Source: Spartobacteria bacterium UBA695
Lineage (GTDB): Bacteria; Verrucomicrobiota; Verrucomicrobiia; Chthoniobacterales; Chthoniobacteraceae
Reading direction: 5' to 3'
NCBI GenBank assembly: GCA_002298145.1
Contig: DBMP01000029.1
Span: 124,001-188,000, forward strand
DNA length: 64,000 nucleotides
Within the stretch, counting starts at the first letter, position 1, and each line of letters opens with the position of its first letter. The position numbers and the translations under genes are program-made. The notes under the pieces were generated by a model, which saw only the letters and a program-made list of their open reading frames with translations, searched no databases and was not told where the DNA came from. Shown one piece after another: positions 41,398 through 49,734 of the stretch.

Positions 41398-41733
41398 ATG
41401 TCTACTGCCATTCAAGATGATCTTTTCCTGCCCAGGGTGGCGATGCTCCCGACCGAGCATGGAGAAAAGCCGGAGAAATGCCGCGAGGAGGAAGCCAAAC
41501 CCGGATCAGGCCCGACGTTGATCGGACTTCATGATCGCATCAAGTCGGTCTCCGCGAATGGGAAAAAATACGTGGATGTCGATATACTTGAGATGTCGGA
41601 ATGCCACCGTTATGTGAAAATCTACGCCCGCCTATCGTTTGCCCATTGGTCTGACTGCATGCGCACGCTTTGGGTTAAGGCTTCGGATTGCGTGATGAAA
41701 TCGCCGCGCCGTAAAAAGAAGGGCAGGGCATAA
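41398..41733 (+). CDS. Phage protein of unknown function
   Basis: 111 residues. Preceded by GAAGGAGAACAAG, a good ribosome site. Contains YVDVDILEMSECHRYVKIYA and ends with a basic tail SPRRKKKGRA. No family recognised. Stop overlaps the next ATG (TAATG). Confidence 0.6.
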   Translation: MSTAIQDDLFLPRVAMLPTEHGEKPEKCREEEAKPGSGPTLIGLHDRIKSVSANGKKYVDVDILEMSECHRYVKIYARLSFAHWSDCMRTLWVKASDCVMKSPRRKKKGRA

Positions 41734-41996
41734 TGGAACAGCCAAACGAGAATCCCTCAGTATTCGGCATCCGAGTCATTCCTGTGGAATCGGTCCAAAC
41801 GGCTTTTATCGCCACCTCCACGCCTTGGGGTGTCGAGATTGTTTCCCTGGATGGCCGCCACGACTTCATTTCACATGAACAAATCGCCAGGATCACGGAT
41901 AGAATTAGGAACCGGATGCTGGCCGAGATCGAGGAACGGCTTTTGTTTCCTGGAATGAAAAACTGCACTCCTGAAACGAAGGAATCCGATCAATGA
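41733..41996 (+). CDS. Small phage protein of unknown function
   Basis: 87 residues with a mixed alpha/beta sequence. No family recognised. Overlaps both neighbours by 1-4 nt. Confidence 0.55.
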   Translation: MEQPNENPSVFGIRVIPVESVQTAFIATSTPWGVEIVSLDGRHDFISHEQIARITDRIRNRMLAEIEERLLFPGMKNCTPETKESDQ

Positions 41997-42265
41997 GCGT
42001 TAAAAAGTACCAACGCCGAATGGAGAAGTTTTTCGCCAAACGAAAGGCCCAGGTAGAGAAGGTGCTACAGATGCAGGAACGCACCCCAGGAAGCTCGATC
42101 AAAGTTAATATCTATTTTGTTTACTTTTCCCATGGGCAGCGCTGGCCCAAGTTTCGCGGCGGCCGAATGATGAGGGGCGTCAAGGGTTTCTGCTCCTGCC
42201 GGATCGAATACGTGCCGCCATTTGAGTCTTTCTTAAGCCTGTTATGGAAAGGAGCCATCCGTTGA
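41993..42265 (+). CDS. Small phage protein of unknown function
   Basis: 90 residues, basic N-terminus (KKYQRRMEKFFAKRKAQ). The middle is beta-rich (IKVNIYFVYFSHGQRWPKF). Overlaps the start of the replication-type gene by 22 bp. No family recognised. Confidence 0.55.
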   Translation: MSVKKYQRRMEKFFAKRKAQVEKVLQMQERTPGSSIKVNIYFVYFSHGQRWPKFRGGRMMRGVKGFCSCRIEYVPPFESFLSLLWKGAIR

Positions 42266-43314
42266 TCGGTGAGCCTACATCGCCCGTTCGTGAAACGGAT
42301 TTCCTGCGCCTCGAGCAGATCTCGCAGCAGCGGATCGCGGAGTGGGACCTGACGTCCCGCCAGCGAATGCTTGCAGGCTGGATTGTGCGCCTTTCGTTTG
42401 GTCGCGGCCGGGAATCATGCCTGGTGCCCACACTGGGGCATTGGCGGCGGCTGACGGGCCTGGACGAGGCCGACGTATGCCGGGCCGTCCAGGGTCTCCA
42501 GGAGGCGGGGATTTTGCAGGTGAGCGGGCCCAGGCGTGGCCCGCGGCGTTATACTTTTTTGCCAAATGCGCTGCTTGTGGAGCCGGATCGGGTGGTTGAT
42601 CCGGAGGATGCGGCGCGGTGTTTGGCGGAACTCGAGGAACTCAATGCGCTAGGGCCCGGATTCGAGCCGGGAGGTCAAAGGCGCTTGGAGATCGTCACCA
42701 CGGATGAGCGGGTGGACGAAAAGATGGCCGAGGCGAGCCGCGAGCTGGCCGTGGAACGGCAAGATGTCGTCGAGGCGCAGTTTGGCGAGGCCTGGACGCG
42801 GAGGATGATGGAGCGCCAGGCCAAGCTTTACGGAGAAAAGCGCGGCGAAATTGGCGAATCGCCAATCAACCGTGAAACTCTGGCTGCAAAAGGGCCGGAA
42901 ACCGTGAAATTCGCGGCCCGAAAGGCCGGTTTTGGTGAAATTCCGGAGGTGCGGCGCCGGGAGATTGGCGAATCGCCAATGAGGCAGCCTGCGGTTACTC
43001 CCGCGAGCGCGCCCGCGTGCGACGTCTACGTAAACGATTCAACGAATAACGTTAAAGACGTCGGCTGTCGGCCGGTTTCAGACGAGGACGTGCGCTTCGC
43101 GCTAGAAACGGTGAGGGCGGCGATCCCATCAAGCGACTTCACTCCCTGGAGCCGCAAGTGGGAAAGCCGGTGCCAGTTGGCACCCAACATCATCCTCGAG
43201 GCCGTGGGTGATGTGAAAATGATGAACCAACGCCAGCACGTGAAGTGCTGGGGCGCGGCGATCTTCCGGCGTGCGCAGCGCCTGGCGAGGGAACGCGGGA
43301 TAACTATAAGCTAA
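42244..43314 (+). CDS. Phage replication-type winged-helix protein
   Basis: 356 residues. The N-terminal 110 residues look like a winged-helix DNA-binding domain (SRQRMLAGWIVRLSFGRGRE, LGHWRRLTGLDEADVCRAVQ, GILQVSGPRRGPRRYTF), as in phage replication-initiation proteins. The middle is a charged linker with two in-frame copies of a palindromic repeat encoding IGESP. The C-terminal region (about 275-356) is helical with NQRQHVKCWGAAIFRRAQRL, similar to primosome-loader proteins. The assignment is by pattern and position. Confidence 0.6.
   Translation: MERSHPLIGEPTSPVRETDFLRLEQISQQRIAEWDLTSRQRMLAGWIVRLSFGRGRESCLVPTLGHWRRLTGLDEADVCRAVQGLQEAGILQVSGPRRGPRRYTFLPNALLVEPDRVVDPEDAARCLAELEELNALGPGFEPGGQRRLEIVTTDERVDEKMAEASRELAVERQDVVEAQFGEAWTRRMMERQAKLYGEKRGEIGESPINRETLAAKGPETVKFAARKAGFGEIPEVRRREIGESPMRQPAVTPASAPACDVYVNDSTNNVKDVGCRPVSDEDVRFALETVRAAIPSSDFTPWSRKWESRCQLAPNIILEAVGDVKMMNQRQHVKCWGAAIFRRAQRLARERGITIS
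42851..42867. repeat. Palindromic repeat copy 1 (encodes IGESP)
   Basis: ATTGGCGA, A, TCGCCAAT: a 17-nt near-perfect palindrome in the replication-type gene. Read in frame as Ile-Gly-Glu-Ser-Pro-Ile. Confidence 0.85.
42964..42980. repeat. Palindromic repeat copy 2 (encodes IGESP)
   Basis: The same 17-nt palindrome, about 113 nt downstream in the same gene and in the same reading frame, encoding Ile-Gly-Glu-Ser-Pro-Met. Confidence 0.85.
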
Positions 43315-43333
43315 CTGATAATCGATAAAATAT

Positions 43334-43645
43334 ATGAATGAATTTATGTTGAAAACTACGGCAGTGATATTGGCATCGATAGTGGTGATCCCAATGATGG
43401 CTCTCTCCATCATACTCGATTCACTGATCCTTGTTAAATTGTGGGAATGGTTTCTCGTGTCATATTTTCATCTTTCCATGATTTCAATTCCTCAGGCGAT
43501 TGGGTTGTCTGGAATTGCGAAATTCCTGACTTTTAGGAGAACTTACAAGCCTGATCGTGAGCTCAAATGGCATGAAAACTGGCAGGGAATAATCAACGAC
43601 CTTTTTATTTTTGCGGTCTGCTATATCGCGCATTTGTTTCTATGA
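43334..43645 (+). CDS. Small membrane protein in AT-rich cassette
   Basis: 103 residues with two to three transmembrane helices (AVILASIVVIPMMALSIILD; LINDLFIFAVCYIAHLFL-like C-terminus). No family recognised. Lower GC and different codon use from flanking phage genes mark it, with the next three genes, as a recently acquired cassette. Confidence 0.6.
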   Translation: MNEFMLKTTAVILASIVVIPMMALSIILDSLILVKLWEWFLVSYFHLSMISIPQAIGLSGIAKFLTFRRTYKPDRELKWHENWQGIINDLFIFAVCYIAHLFL

Positions 43646-43959
43646 GCAACTGTAGCAACAATACAATTCCACCCATCACTGATCCCTTGGGTAAACATTG
43701 GATTCAACCGAGCTTGGATAAGATCCTCATCGACGATACCTATGCTTTGATGGCAAGAGCCACGTTTGATTCTCTTGCAGAATACTCAGCGACGATTCCA
43801 AGCGGCGTCTACCCTGGCAAGATGTGGAAACGTCATGACGGTTTGTTTGATCCACAATGCAAGCCCGAGGATCGGATGTGGTTTCTGATGTGGTTTGGGG
43901 AATGCGAAGACCCTGGCATGTGTTCAAATAATTTCCGTGCGATTCTGATTCTTGAGTAA
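43642..43959 (+). CDS. Orphan protein in AT-rich cassette
   Basis: 105 residues, rich in Cys, Met and Trp (MWFLMWFGECEDPGMCSNNF). No family recognised. Overlaps the membrane-protein gene by 4 nt (ATGA). Confidence 0.55.
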   Translation: MSNCSNNTIPPITDPLGKHWIQPSLDKILIDDTYALMARATFDSLAEYSATIPSGVYPGKMWKRHDGLFDPQCKPEDRMWFLMWFGECEDPGMCSNNFRAILILE

Positions 43960-43960
43960 T

Positions 43961-44308
43961 ATGACCAACAACTTTTTAACGGCAGAGACGTTGCAGAAAC
44001 TTAGCCAGAAGTTGGCCATCGGTGATTTCATTCATGGATTGAGGCTAGTTGAGTCAGTAGAGATGGTGGTGCAATTCCGTTTTCAACGCTCAAAAAAACG
44101 GCGGATTCGCAAAAAGTGGGCGAAACGGAAACGAAACTTCAAGCCGCGCCAGGAATGCTTTCTATTGGTTTCCAAAGGAATTGTCATCGTACATCCGGTA
44201 ATTGCCGCTAAAATCCGTGGCATCATCGATCAGGCTGGATGCAGGCGTGAAACCTTCATCGCGCGGGACGGTAGCACCGGAGCGGTTGGCGCGGCATTTT
44301 CATTTTAA
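43961..44308 (+). CDS. Basic orphan protein in AT-rich cassette
   Basis: 115 residues from the ATG at 43961; a TTG nine bases earlier is less likely. A strongly basic stretch RSKKRRIRKKWAKRKRNFK lies at about residues 37-55. No family recognised; nucleic-acid binding is possible. Confidence 0.55.
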   Translation: MTNNFLTAETLQKLSQKLAIGDFIHGLRLVESVEMVVQFRFQRSKKRRIRKKWAKRKRNFKPRQECFLLVSKGIVIVHPVIAAKIRGIIDQAGCRRETFIARDGSTGAVGAAFSF

Positions 44309-44310
44309 CT

Positions 44311-44664
44311 ATGAAGCTATCTGTAATCACATTTACGCCGAAAGCTATTATCACAATTTCAAGTGAGGAAATCGAACTCCTGATTGAATGCTCTCGGCTC
44401 CATTATGATGCGGTTTGCCGCTCAGCATCGAATGACCAAAACTTTCTGCGCTCGCTCCAGAACGCGGAGGAAAATGCACACGGCCACGGGCATACTCTCA
44501 CTTTCCGCGAGCTCGATACGCTCGCAAAGATCAGTGAAATCGGCAACTACCTGGGCGGCGAGAAAGGGCAAAAATGTTTTGGAATTCAGCTCCAACTTCA
44601 CCGAGTCATGAATGAAATGCGGGCTGCGACGCCATCCCCAGTTGCGGCTGATTGGGAAGGGTAA
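44311..44664 (+). CDS. Orphan protein in AT-rich cassette
   Basis: 117 residues, helical, with ISSEEIELLIECSRLHYDAV and GHTLTFRELDTLAKISE. No family recognised. Followed by a 62-bp gap before the next, GC-rich gene. Confidence 0.55.
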   Translation: MKLSVITFTPKAIITISSEEIELLIECSRLHYDAVCRSASNDQNFLRSLQNAEENAHGHGHTLTFRELDTLAKISEIGNYLGGEKGQKCFGIQLQLHRVMNEMRAATPSPVAADWEG

Positions 44665-44726
44665 GAAAGCATCAACGCATCCGAATATGTTGATTTTTTA
44701 GCAGATGGGCGTAAAAACCACGGAAT

Positions 44727-45455
44727 ATGGCAAATCCCTCCGAACGCGATGCAGCCCGCGATTCTGTCTACTGCGAAGCCTATCGGCGGTGGTTTGACTC
44801 TTTGCCAGCCGATCAGCGGAGGCGATTGGCAAAGCTCGGCCTGGACAAGCCCGATGCCAGTTACCATGCGGGAAACGACGTCGGGATGCTGGAAGATGCG
44901 GCAATGCGCAATGAGGCCAGCGAATGGGGAAACCCGGCGGCCGCCATCGAGGGAGCGATCGAACCGGAGGAGGAGCACGAGATCGATGATGCGTTTTCAA
45001 AAGCGCTGGCCTGGGCAACCCAGGGGAAAACGCTGGTGCAGATTGGTCAACGGCTTGGCATCATTCTCCACATCTGGAAACCGGCGCTGCTGCGGGGGTT
45101 GCAAATCGAAATCCAGCGGGAGCGCGCGGCGGACTTTTCGCGGGAGCTGGGCGAGGATCTCGCGGACGATACCGGCGCGGCTGGATTATTCCTTGAATGG
45201 CTCTCCCGCGGGACGTCGTTATCGCAATGGGGCCAGCGGGTGCTGGCGGCGATCTACGTGCTACGTCCCCAGCTCGTCGGCGCGCCAACGCTCGCGGCGA
45301 TCGGCGCGCACAATAACAAGACGCGCCAGGCCGTCGATAAGCTGGTTCAGGATTTCCGCGATACTTTCGGGGGTGTAAAAAGCCGGGCGATGCGTCCGGA
45401 CGAAAATAGAAAACGATGCAAACGCGCACAATTACAGCGAACCTCAAGACACTGA
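44727..45455 (+). CDS. Phage protein with C-terminal helix-turn-helix-like region
   Basis: 242 residues, acidic N-terminal half. The C-terminal part VGAPTLAAIGAHNNKTRQAVDKLVQDF (quoted in parts: PTLAAIGAHNNKTRQAV) resembles a helix-turn-helix. Placed just before the late genes, it is a candidate late regulator. Its end overlaps the next gene by 40 bp. Confidence 0.55.
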   Translation: MANPSERDAARDSVYCEAYRRWFDSLPADQRRRLAKLGLDKPDASYHAGNDVGMLEDAAMRNEASEWGNPAAAIEGAIEPEEEHEIDDAFSKALAWATQGKTLVQIGQRLGIILHIWKPALLRGLQIEIQRERAADFSRELGEDLADDTGAAGLFLEWLSRGTSLSQWGQRVLAAIYVLRPQLVGAPTLAAIGAHNNKTRQAVDKLVQDFRDTFGGVKSRAMRPDENRKRCKRAQLQRTSRH

Positions 45456-46081
45456 CGGCAGAGGCCAAGCGGCTCTGGACGGAAGGGGAATCCATCAACC
45501 GGCTGGTCCTTTCCTGTCTGGACAAGTCGCTCGATCGCGCCTGGCGCTTGGGCAAGGTCCTCAACCAGATCAAGGGGATGGTGGGGACAGGGAACTGGCT
45601 ACTATGGCTGGAGGCGAACTGGCCCGAGCTACACGAACGCACGGCGCAGCGGTTCATGGTCCTCGACCGCGAGAACCCGGAGGCCCAGACTATCGAGGAC
45701 CTGAGCCCTGATTCGGTGCGCAAGTTCCGCCTTGGCTACGTTCCAGCCAAAGAGCGGCCCGAGCTGGAGGGGGATCAGAGCTTCGCCCGCCAGCCACACT
45801 ACCTCACGCTGGTCAACGATTGGCGACGCCTGCACCGCCGCATGGAAACGGGCCTGTGTGACCTCGATCCGACCGAGGCGCGGCGTGACCTCAAGCCTGT
45901 ATTTGACTGGCTCTGCGGCCTCTACGGTATCCCCGTGCCCAAGACAGACCCGGAGGGGGTACCCGGGGGTGGGGTGGTCAAAAATAGCCACCCCCCGGGT
46001 AGGGAGTCTCCTACCACCCCCCCGGAGGGGTGCGGTTCTAACGACCTACGCCGTTGTCGCACGCGTCATCCCGGAAAATGA
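45416..46081 (+). CDS. DUF3102-like phage protein
   Basis: 221 residues. LGKVLNQIKGMVGTGNWLLW, LHERTAQRFMVLDREN match the DUF3102 pattern found in phages. The last 60 residues are coded by a G/C-rich segment with an inverted repeat (45961-46000) and look disordered. Function unknown. Confidence 0.6.
   Translation: MQTRTITANLKTLTAEAKRLWTEGESINRLVLSCLDKSLDRAWRLGKVLNQIKGMVGTGNWLLWLEANWPELHERTAQRFMVLDRENPEAQTIEDLSPDSVRKFRLGYVPAKERPELEGDQSFARQPHYLTLVNDWRRLHRRMETGLCDLDPTEARRDLKPVFDWLCGLYGIPVPKTDPEGVPGGGVVKNSHPPGRESPTTPPEGCGSNDLRRCRTRHPGK
45961..46000. repeat. GC-rich inverted repeat inside the DUF3102-like gene
   Basis: ACCCGGGGGTGG and CCACCCCCCGGGT pair apart from one bulged base. A CCCGGAGGGG unit flanks it on both sides (about 45949 and 46021). 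It could form a strong hairpin in the early/late transition transcript. Confidence 0.6.
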
Positions 46082-46117
46082 ATTGATACCTGATACCTTG
46101 ACACCCTGGGCAGGGGT

Positions 46118-46960
46118 GTGAGCGGGAAAAAACCCAAGGTATCAGCAAATGCAACCGCGCGAAAGAAGGTCGCCTCAAAAAAGTTGCCCATGCCGCGCAA
46201 GCCTGTTGCCGTCAAGGCGGCGGCCGCTAAACTTGCGCGTCCGGATCCGGCCGCCGCGCGCCGGTACCAGAAAACCCAGCGCGAATACGTCGCGCTTTAC
46301 GGCGTTTCTCTTCCCACCATCAAGCGCTGGTGGAAAGCGGGCCGCCCGCTCGACGATCCCGACGCCATGGGCGAATACCTCTCGCCGCGCGGCCGCAAGC
46401 CGGACAACGCTCCCGACTTCGAATCCCCCTCAATCACGCCGCCGCCTCCCCCCGATGAGAATGGGTTTCCCGTGGATGAGGAAATCCCCATTAAACTCGG
46501 CGAGGATTTCTTCAAAGGCGCGGGCGTTCTGGCCGCCATCGAGCGTCTGAAAAAGGCCGAGCGCGAGCGTGCTGCCGCCTACTTCAAGGCCATCTTGAAC
46601 CGCCAGGCTCCACAGATCCTCGCCAACCGCTTCAAGGAATGGACGGGCCTCATTGAGGTTTTGCGCAAAGTCGAAAAAGACGCGCCGGAGATCCGCAAGC
46701 TCAACGAGCTCACCATCGACCGCGCCGAAATGGAGACAGCCGTCGGGCAGATCTTCCAGTCGTTCCGCACCGCCGCGAACAACCTACCCGGGCGCGCCGC
46801 CGGCAAACTGATCGGCCTCACGGAACGCGACGAGATCCTCGACGTGCTCGAGCGCGAGGTCGAGGTACTCTTACGCACCCTCACCGATATTACCCTGGAG
46901 TCCGTCGACAAGGCGGAAGCCGCCGCGGCTCCCGGTGATGACACCCCGTCGGAAGCCTGA
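46118..46960 (+). CDS. Terminase small subunit (putative)
   Basis: 280 residues. The N-terminus is basic and Ala/Lys-rich. A helix-turn-helix-like part at about 45-75 reads YQKTQREYVALYGVSLPTIK, then RWWKAGRPLDDP, as in Nu1-type DNA-recognition subunits. The C-terminal half is helical. Directly precedes the GpA-type large terminase with a 1-nt overlap. Confidence 0.72.
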   Translation: MSGKKPKVSANATARKKVASKKLPMPRKPVAVKAAAAKLARPDPAAARRYQKTQREYVALYGVSLPTIKRWWKAGRPLDDPDAMGEYLSPRGRKPDNAPDFESPSITPPPPPDENGFPVDEEIPIKLGEDFFKGAGVLAAIERLKKAERERAAAYFKAILNRQAPQILANRFKEWTGLIEVLRKVEKDAPEIRKLNELTIDRAEMETAVGQIFQSFRTAANNLPGRAAGKLIGLTERDEILDVLEREVEVLLRTLTDITLESVDKAEAAAAPGDDTPSEA

Positions 46961-48948
46961 TGTTAAATGCCCTAAAAGCCTTCCGAGTCATCGCCGTTTG
47001 CGCCACGCTCGCCTTCAAGATCCCGCCGAAAATGCGGATCGCGGATTGGCTCTGCAAATACGTCTCCATCCCGCAGATCACCGGCGCGCTGATGCCGGGC
47101 CCGCTCGACACAAAATTGAACCCTCCCTTTGAGGGCCTCTTTGACCTCCTGGCGCAGCGGCACGTCCACTACTTCACCCTGGCCAAATCAGCCCGCGTCG
47201 GCGGCACGCTCTTTGCCATCAGCTACGTGCTGCACCAGATCGGCACCGGCGCGCACCCCATATTTTGGCTAGACCCTTCTCGTTCCTCAGCGCGCGCCCT
47301 CGCCCGCCGTGAGCTCCAGCCGTTCCTTCTGGAGTGCCCGCCCGTGGCTGAGCAGGCGATCGTCGATCGCGAGCATTGGACCGCCGCCATGATGTTCTTC
47401 CGTGGCGGCTCGTTTTTGAAAGTCGCCGGCGCCGGATCCCCGAATGAATCCGCCGGGTTCCAGGCCGAGATCATCGTCATCAACGAAGGCGACAAGGTCC
47501 ACCACACCACCAAAGGGGAAGCGCCGGCGCACGAGCTGGCCATCGTTCGTTCCAAGCAATTCCGCCACACGCGGAAGATCATCGAAAATTCCACGCCCAC
47601 CGATGAATTCGGCCCCACCTGGCGCCGGTTCCTCAAAGGCAGCCAGCATTATTGCTACATTCCCTGCCCCCATTGCGGCCTGAAACAGCGCCTCACCTTC
47701 TTCCCGGAGGAAAAAGAGGTCCCCTTCGACGAGGAACTCAACCCGCTTCCCCCCGGCCAGGTTCGCATCGAGAAAACCGGCAAGATGTTTTTCGATCATT
47801 GCCGCGTCATCGAGCGGCGCGAAGTCGAGCCTGGAAAATTCGAAGACGTCCCCACCGGATGGGATTACGATCGCGTCCTGGCCGAGACCTATTACGAATG
47901 CGCCCACGGCTGCCGCATCGAGTACCACGAGCTCAACAAAATGCTCCGGCGCTACAAGTGGGTGCAACACAACCGCAAAGCCCCGCGCGATCACGTTTCG
48001 CCCCACTATTGGGCCGCCTACTCCCCGTTCGAGCACTGGGGCGAAATCGCGAAAAAATACCTACTGGCAATCGGCGACTTCGGGGCGATGCACGATTTCT
48101 ACAACAACGATCTCGGCCTGCCATTCAAAGCCGTGGCCACGGAGGTCGATGAAAGCGACATCCAGCGCCTGGTTAAAGCATCCCCGCACTACCTGCTGCG
48201 CACGATTCCGCTCGAGCCGGAAATGATGACCATGACGACCGACGTCCAGCAGCAGGGCAGCGCAAATCCATTCTGGTGGCTCGTCTTCGCATGGGGAGTC
48301 GATTGGAGCAAGCCTGACTGGCCCACGTGGGGCGCGCTGGTCGATTACGGCCCAGCAGTGTCCTGGGAACAAATCGAGGAGATCGCCGGGATCCGCGCCG
48401 ACCCCAAGGGCCACTGGAACGAATACGCCTGGAAAAACCCCATCACCGGGGAGCTGAAAAAGATCCGCGTGGAAGCGGGCCTCGTCGACTCTGGCGACCA
48501 GGCTCAGAGCGAGGCCAACGTCTACGAGTTCTGCCTCTCCAACAGCGATATTTTCAGCCCATCAAAGGGCGGCTCCCGCGCCCATCTGCGCGGCCAGCTC
48601 ATCCGGCTCACGCCGGTCTACGATAACAAGCTCCAGCTCATCTGGTATTGGTCCGACGTCTTTTGCCAGACCGTTTACCGCCGGATCATCAAGGACCGCA
48701 AGTTGTGCCGATACCTCCCGGTCGATCTCAACCAGGATTTTTTCGATCAGCTCACCGATGAGCATACCGTCATGGAGAACGGCCGTCTCATCTGGAAAGC
48801 CCGCCGGAAAAACAACCACTTGGGCGACTGCTGGAAGCTCCAGGAAGTGTTATCGGGAACCGTCGAGGAAGTCCTCGATGAAATCCGGCTCCGGCGCAAG
48901 CTGGCCGAGGAAGCAGCGGCGGAAGTGGCGGCCGCCGATAAAAAATAA
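46960..48948 (+). CDS. Terminase large subunit, GpA type
   Basis: 662 residues. The ATPase region has AKSARVGGTLFA (deviant Walker A of lambda GpA type), FQAEIIVINEGDKVH as the Walker B region, and STPTDEFGPTWRRF. A zinc-finger-like IPCPHCGLKQRL with a later CAHGC pair lies at about 235-330. The nuclease region has DVQQQGSANPFWWLVFAWG. Family role: ATP-driven packaging and cleavage of concatemeric DNA at cos ends. This predicts cohesive-end packaging. Confidence 0.92.
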   Translation: MLNALKAFRVIAVCATLAFKIPPKMRIADWLCKYVSIPQITGALMPGPLDTKLNPPFEGLFDLLAQRHVHYFTLAKSARVGGTLFAISYVLHQIGTGAHPIFWLDPSRSSARALARRELQPFLLECPPVAEQAIVDREHWTAAMMFFRGGSFLKVAGAGSPNESAGFQAEIIVINEGDKVHHTTKGEAPAHELAIVRSKQFRHTRKIIENSTPTDEFGPTWRRFLKGSQHYCYIPCPHCGLKQRLTFFPEEKEVPFDEELNPLPPGQVRIEKTGKMFFDHCRVIERREVEPGKFEDVPTGWDYDRVLAETYYECAHGCRIEYHELNKMLRRYKWVQHNRKAPRDHVSPHYWAAYSPFEHWGEIAKKYLLAIGDFGAMHDFYNNDLGLPFKAVATEVDESDIQRLVKASPHYLLRTIPLEPEMMTMTTDVQQQGSANPFWWLVFAWGVDWSKPDWPTWGALVDYGPAVSWEQIEEIAGIRADPKGHWNEYAWKNPITGELKKIRVEAGLVDSGDQAQSEANVYEFCLSNSDIFSPSKGGSRAHLRGQLIRLTPVYDNKLQLIWYWSDVFCQTVYRRIIKDRKLCRYLPVDLNQDFFDQLTDEHTVMENGRLIWKARRKNNHLGDCWKLQEVLSGTVEEVLDEIRLRRKLAEEAAAEVAAADKK

Positions 48949-48968
48949 CGTGCGGTCCCGGGCATCTG

Positions 48969-48980
48969 ACATCCGGATGT
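48969..48980. repeat. 12-nt perfect palindrome after the terminase gene
   Basis: ACATCC followed by GGATGT in the 119-bp gap between the terminase and the next small gene. Too short to assign a function. Confidence 0.5.
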
Positions 48981-49067
48981 TACAGCCTCCCTTCTTCCCG
49001 TGCGACATAGCACCGGGGGGATCCGCTTACCCCGGGCGTGGATGTCAATTGACTGGTTGAAAGAGGC

Positions 49068-49295
49068 ATGAGCGATCCAAAAAACAAATCATACATCGTC
49101 GTCTCCGAAGAGGAACTTTCCCAGGTTTTCGCCGAATGGGAACGGAGGTTCCGTGAAAAACCCGATGAATTTCAGTCAGAGATGAACCGTCTTGCAAACG
49201 ATTATAAAACCACAGGCGAGTTTCAGGCCGCCTATCTCGTCAAATTGATTGCAGAGGTTCTCCCCGCAAATTCGAGCGTCGAAGTACCAGAGTAA
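49068..49295 (+). CDS. Small phage protein
   Basis: 75 residues, acidic helical. SKIVVSEEELSQVF-like start (YIVVSEEELSQVFAEWERRF). No family recognised. Preceded by a TTGACT 16 nt before the ATG. Confidence 0.55.
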   Translation: MSDPKNKSYIVVSEEELSQVFAEWERRFREKPDEFQSEMNRLANDYKTTGEFQAAYLVKLIAEVLPANSSVEVPE

Positions 49296-49382
49296 ATGGG
49301 CGAGTTTTTACGAAATACGAAAATCTAGTCCATTTTTCGAACACCTCATTTGACACGCCCCCATCATTGTCTAACACCGCGA

Positions 49383-49428
49383 CGAGGCCCGCACCCGAAA
49401 GGGTTCCCGGGCCTCGCTCGTTTTCGGG
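49383..49428 (+). terminator. Intrinsic-terminator-like hairpin
   Basis: CGAGGCCCG (49383-49391) and CGGGCCTCG (49408-49416) form a perfect 9-bp stem; inside it ACCC-GAAA-GGGT forms a second stem. CTCGTTTTC follows. It separates the small gene at 49068 from the head-joining gene and is followed 17 nt later by TCGTTGACA. Confidence 0.65.
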
Positions 49429-49432
49429 AGGA

Positions 49433-49441
49433 TCGTTGACA
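49433..49441 (+). promoter_or_regulatory. TCGTTGACA box before the head-joining gene
   Basis: TTGACA lies 14 nt before the ATG at 49456. Same box found before the scaffold-like and tail-tube-like genes, and TTGACA alone before the gene at 60492. Confidence 0.4.
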
Positions 49442-49455
49442 GGCGCGGGCGGGGG

Positions 49456-49734
49456 ATGAATGACGCCTTTGTCCAATCGCTCGCCGACATTGCCGAGGAG
49501 CGCGGCTCCGAAGCCTTCCTGGTCGAGCTGCGGGATTCCTGCATGGCCAAAATCGCCGAAGGGGGCGGCGAGGTCACGTTCATGAAGCAAGCCGGGCAGA
49601 ACGGCAAGACTGCCCAGGCGGAATGCATCCTAGATGCCTCCGAACTCCTCGTTGCCGTCACGGCCGCCCTCCGGCTCTTCCGGGACCAGACGGTCACCGT
49701 CACTTACGTCGACTTTAGCGGGATGATATTATGA
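49456..49734 (+). CDS. Head-tail joining protein (gpW position)
   Basis: 92 residues. Small, helical then beta-rich, placed between large terminase and portal as is lambda gpW. No detectable motif confirms the family, so the name rests on position and size. Stop overlaps the portal start (ATGA). Confidence 0.5.
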   Translation: MNDAFVQSLADIAEERGSEAFLVELRDSCMAKIAEGGGEVTFMKQAGQNGKTAQAECILDASELLVAVTAALRLFRDQTVTVTYVDFSGMIL

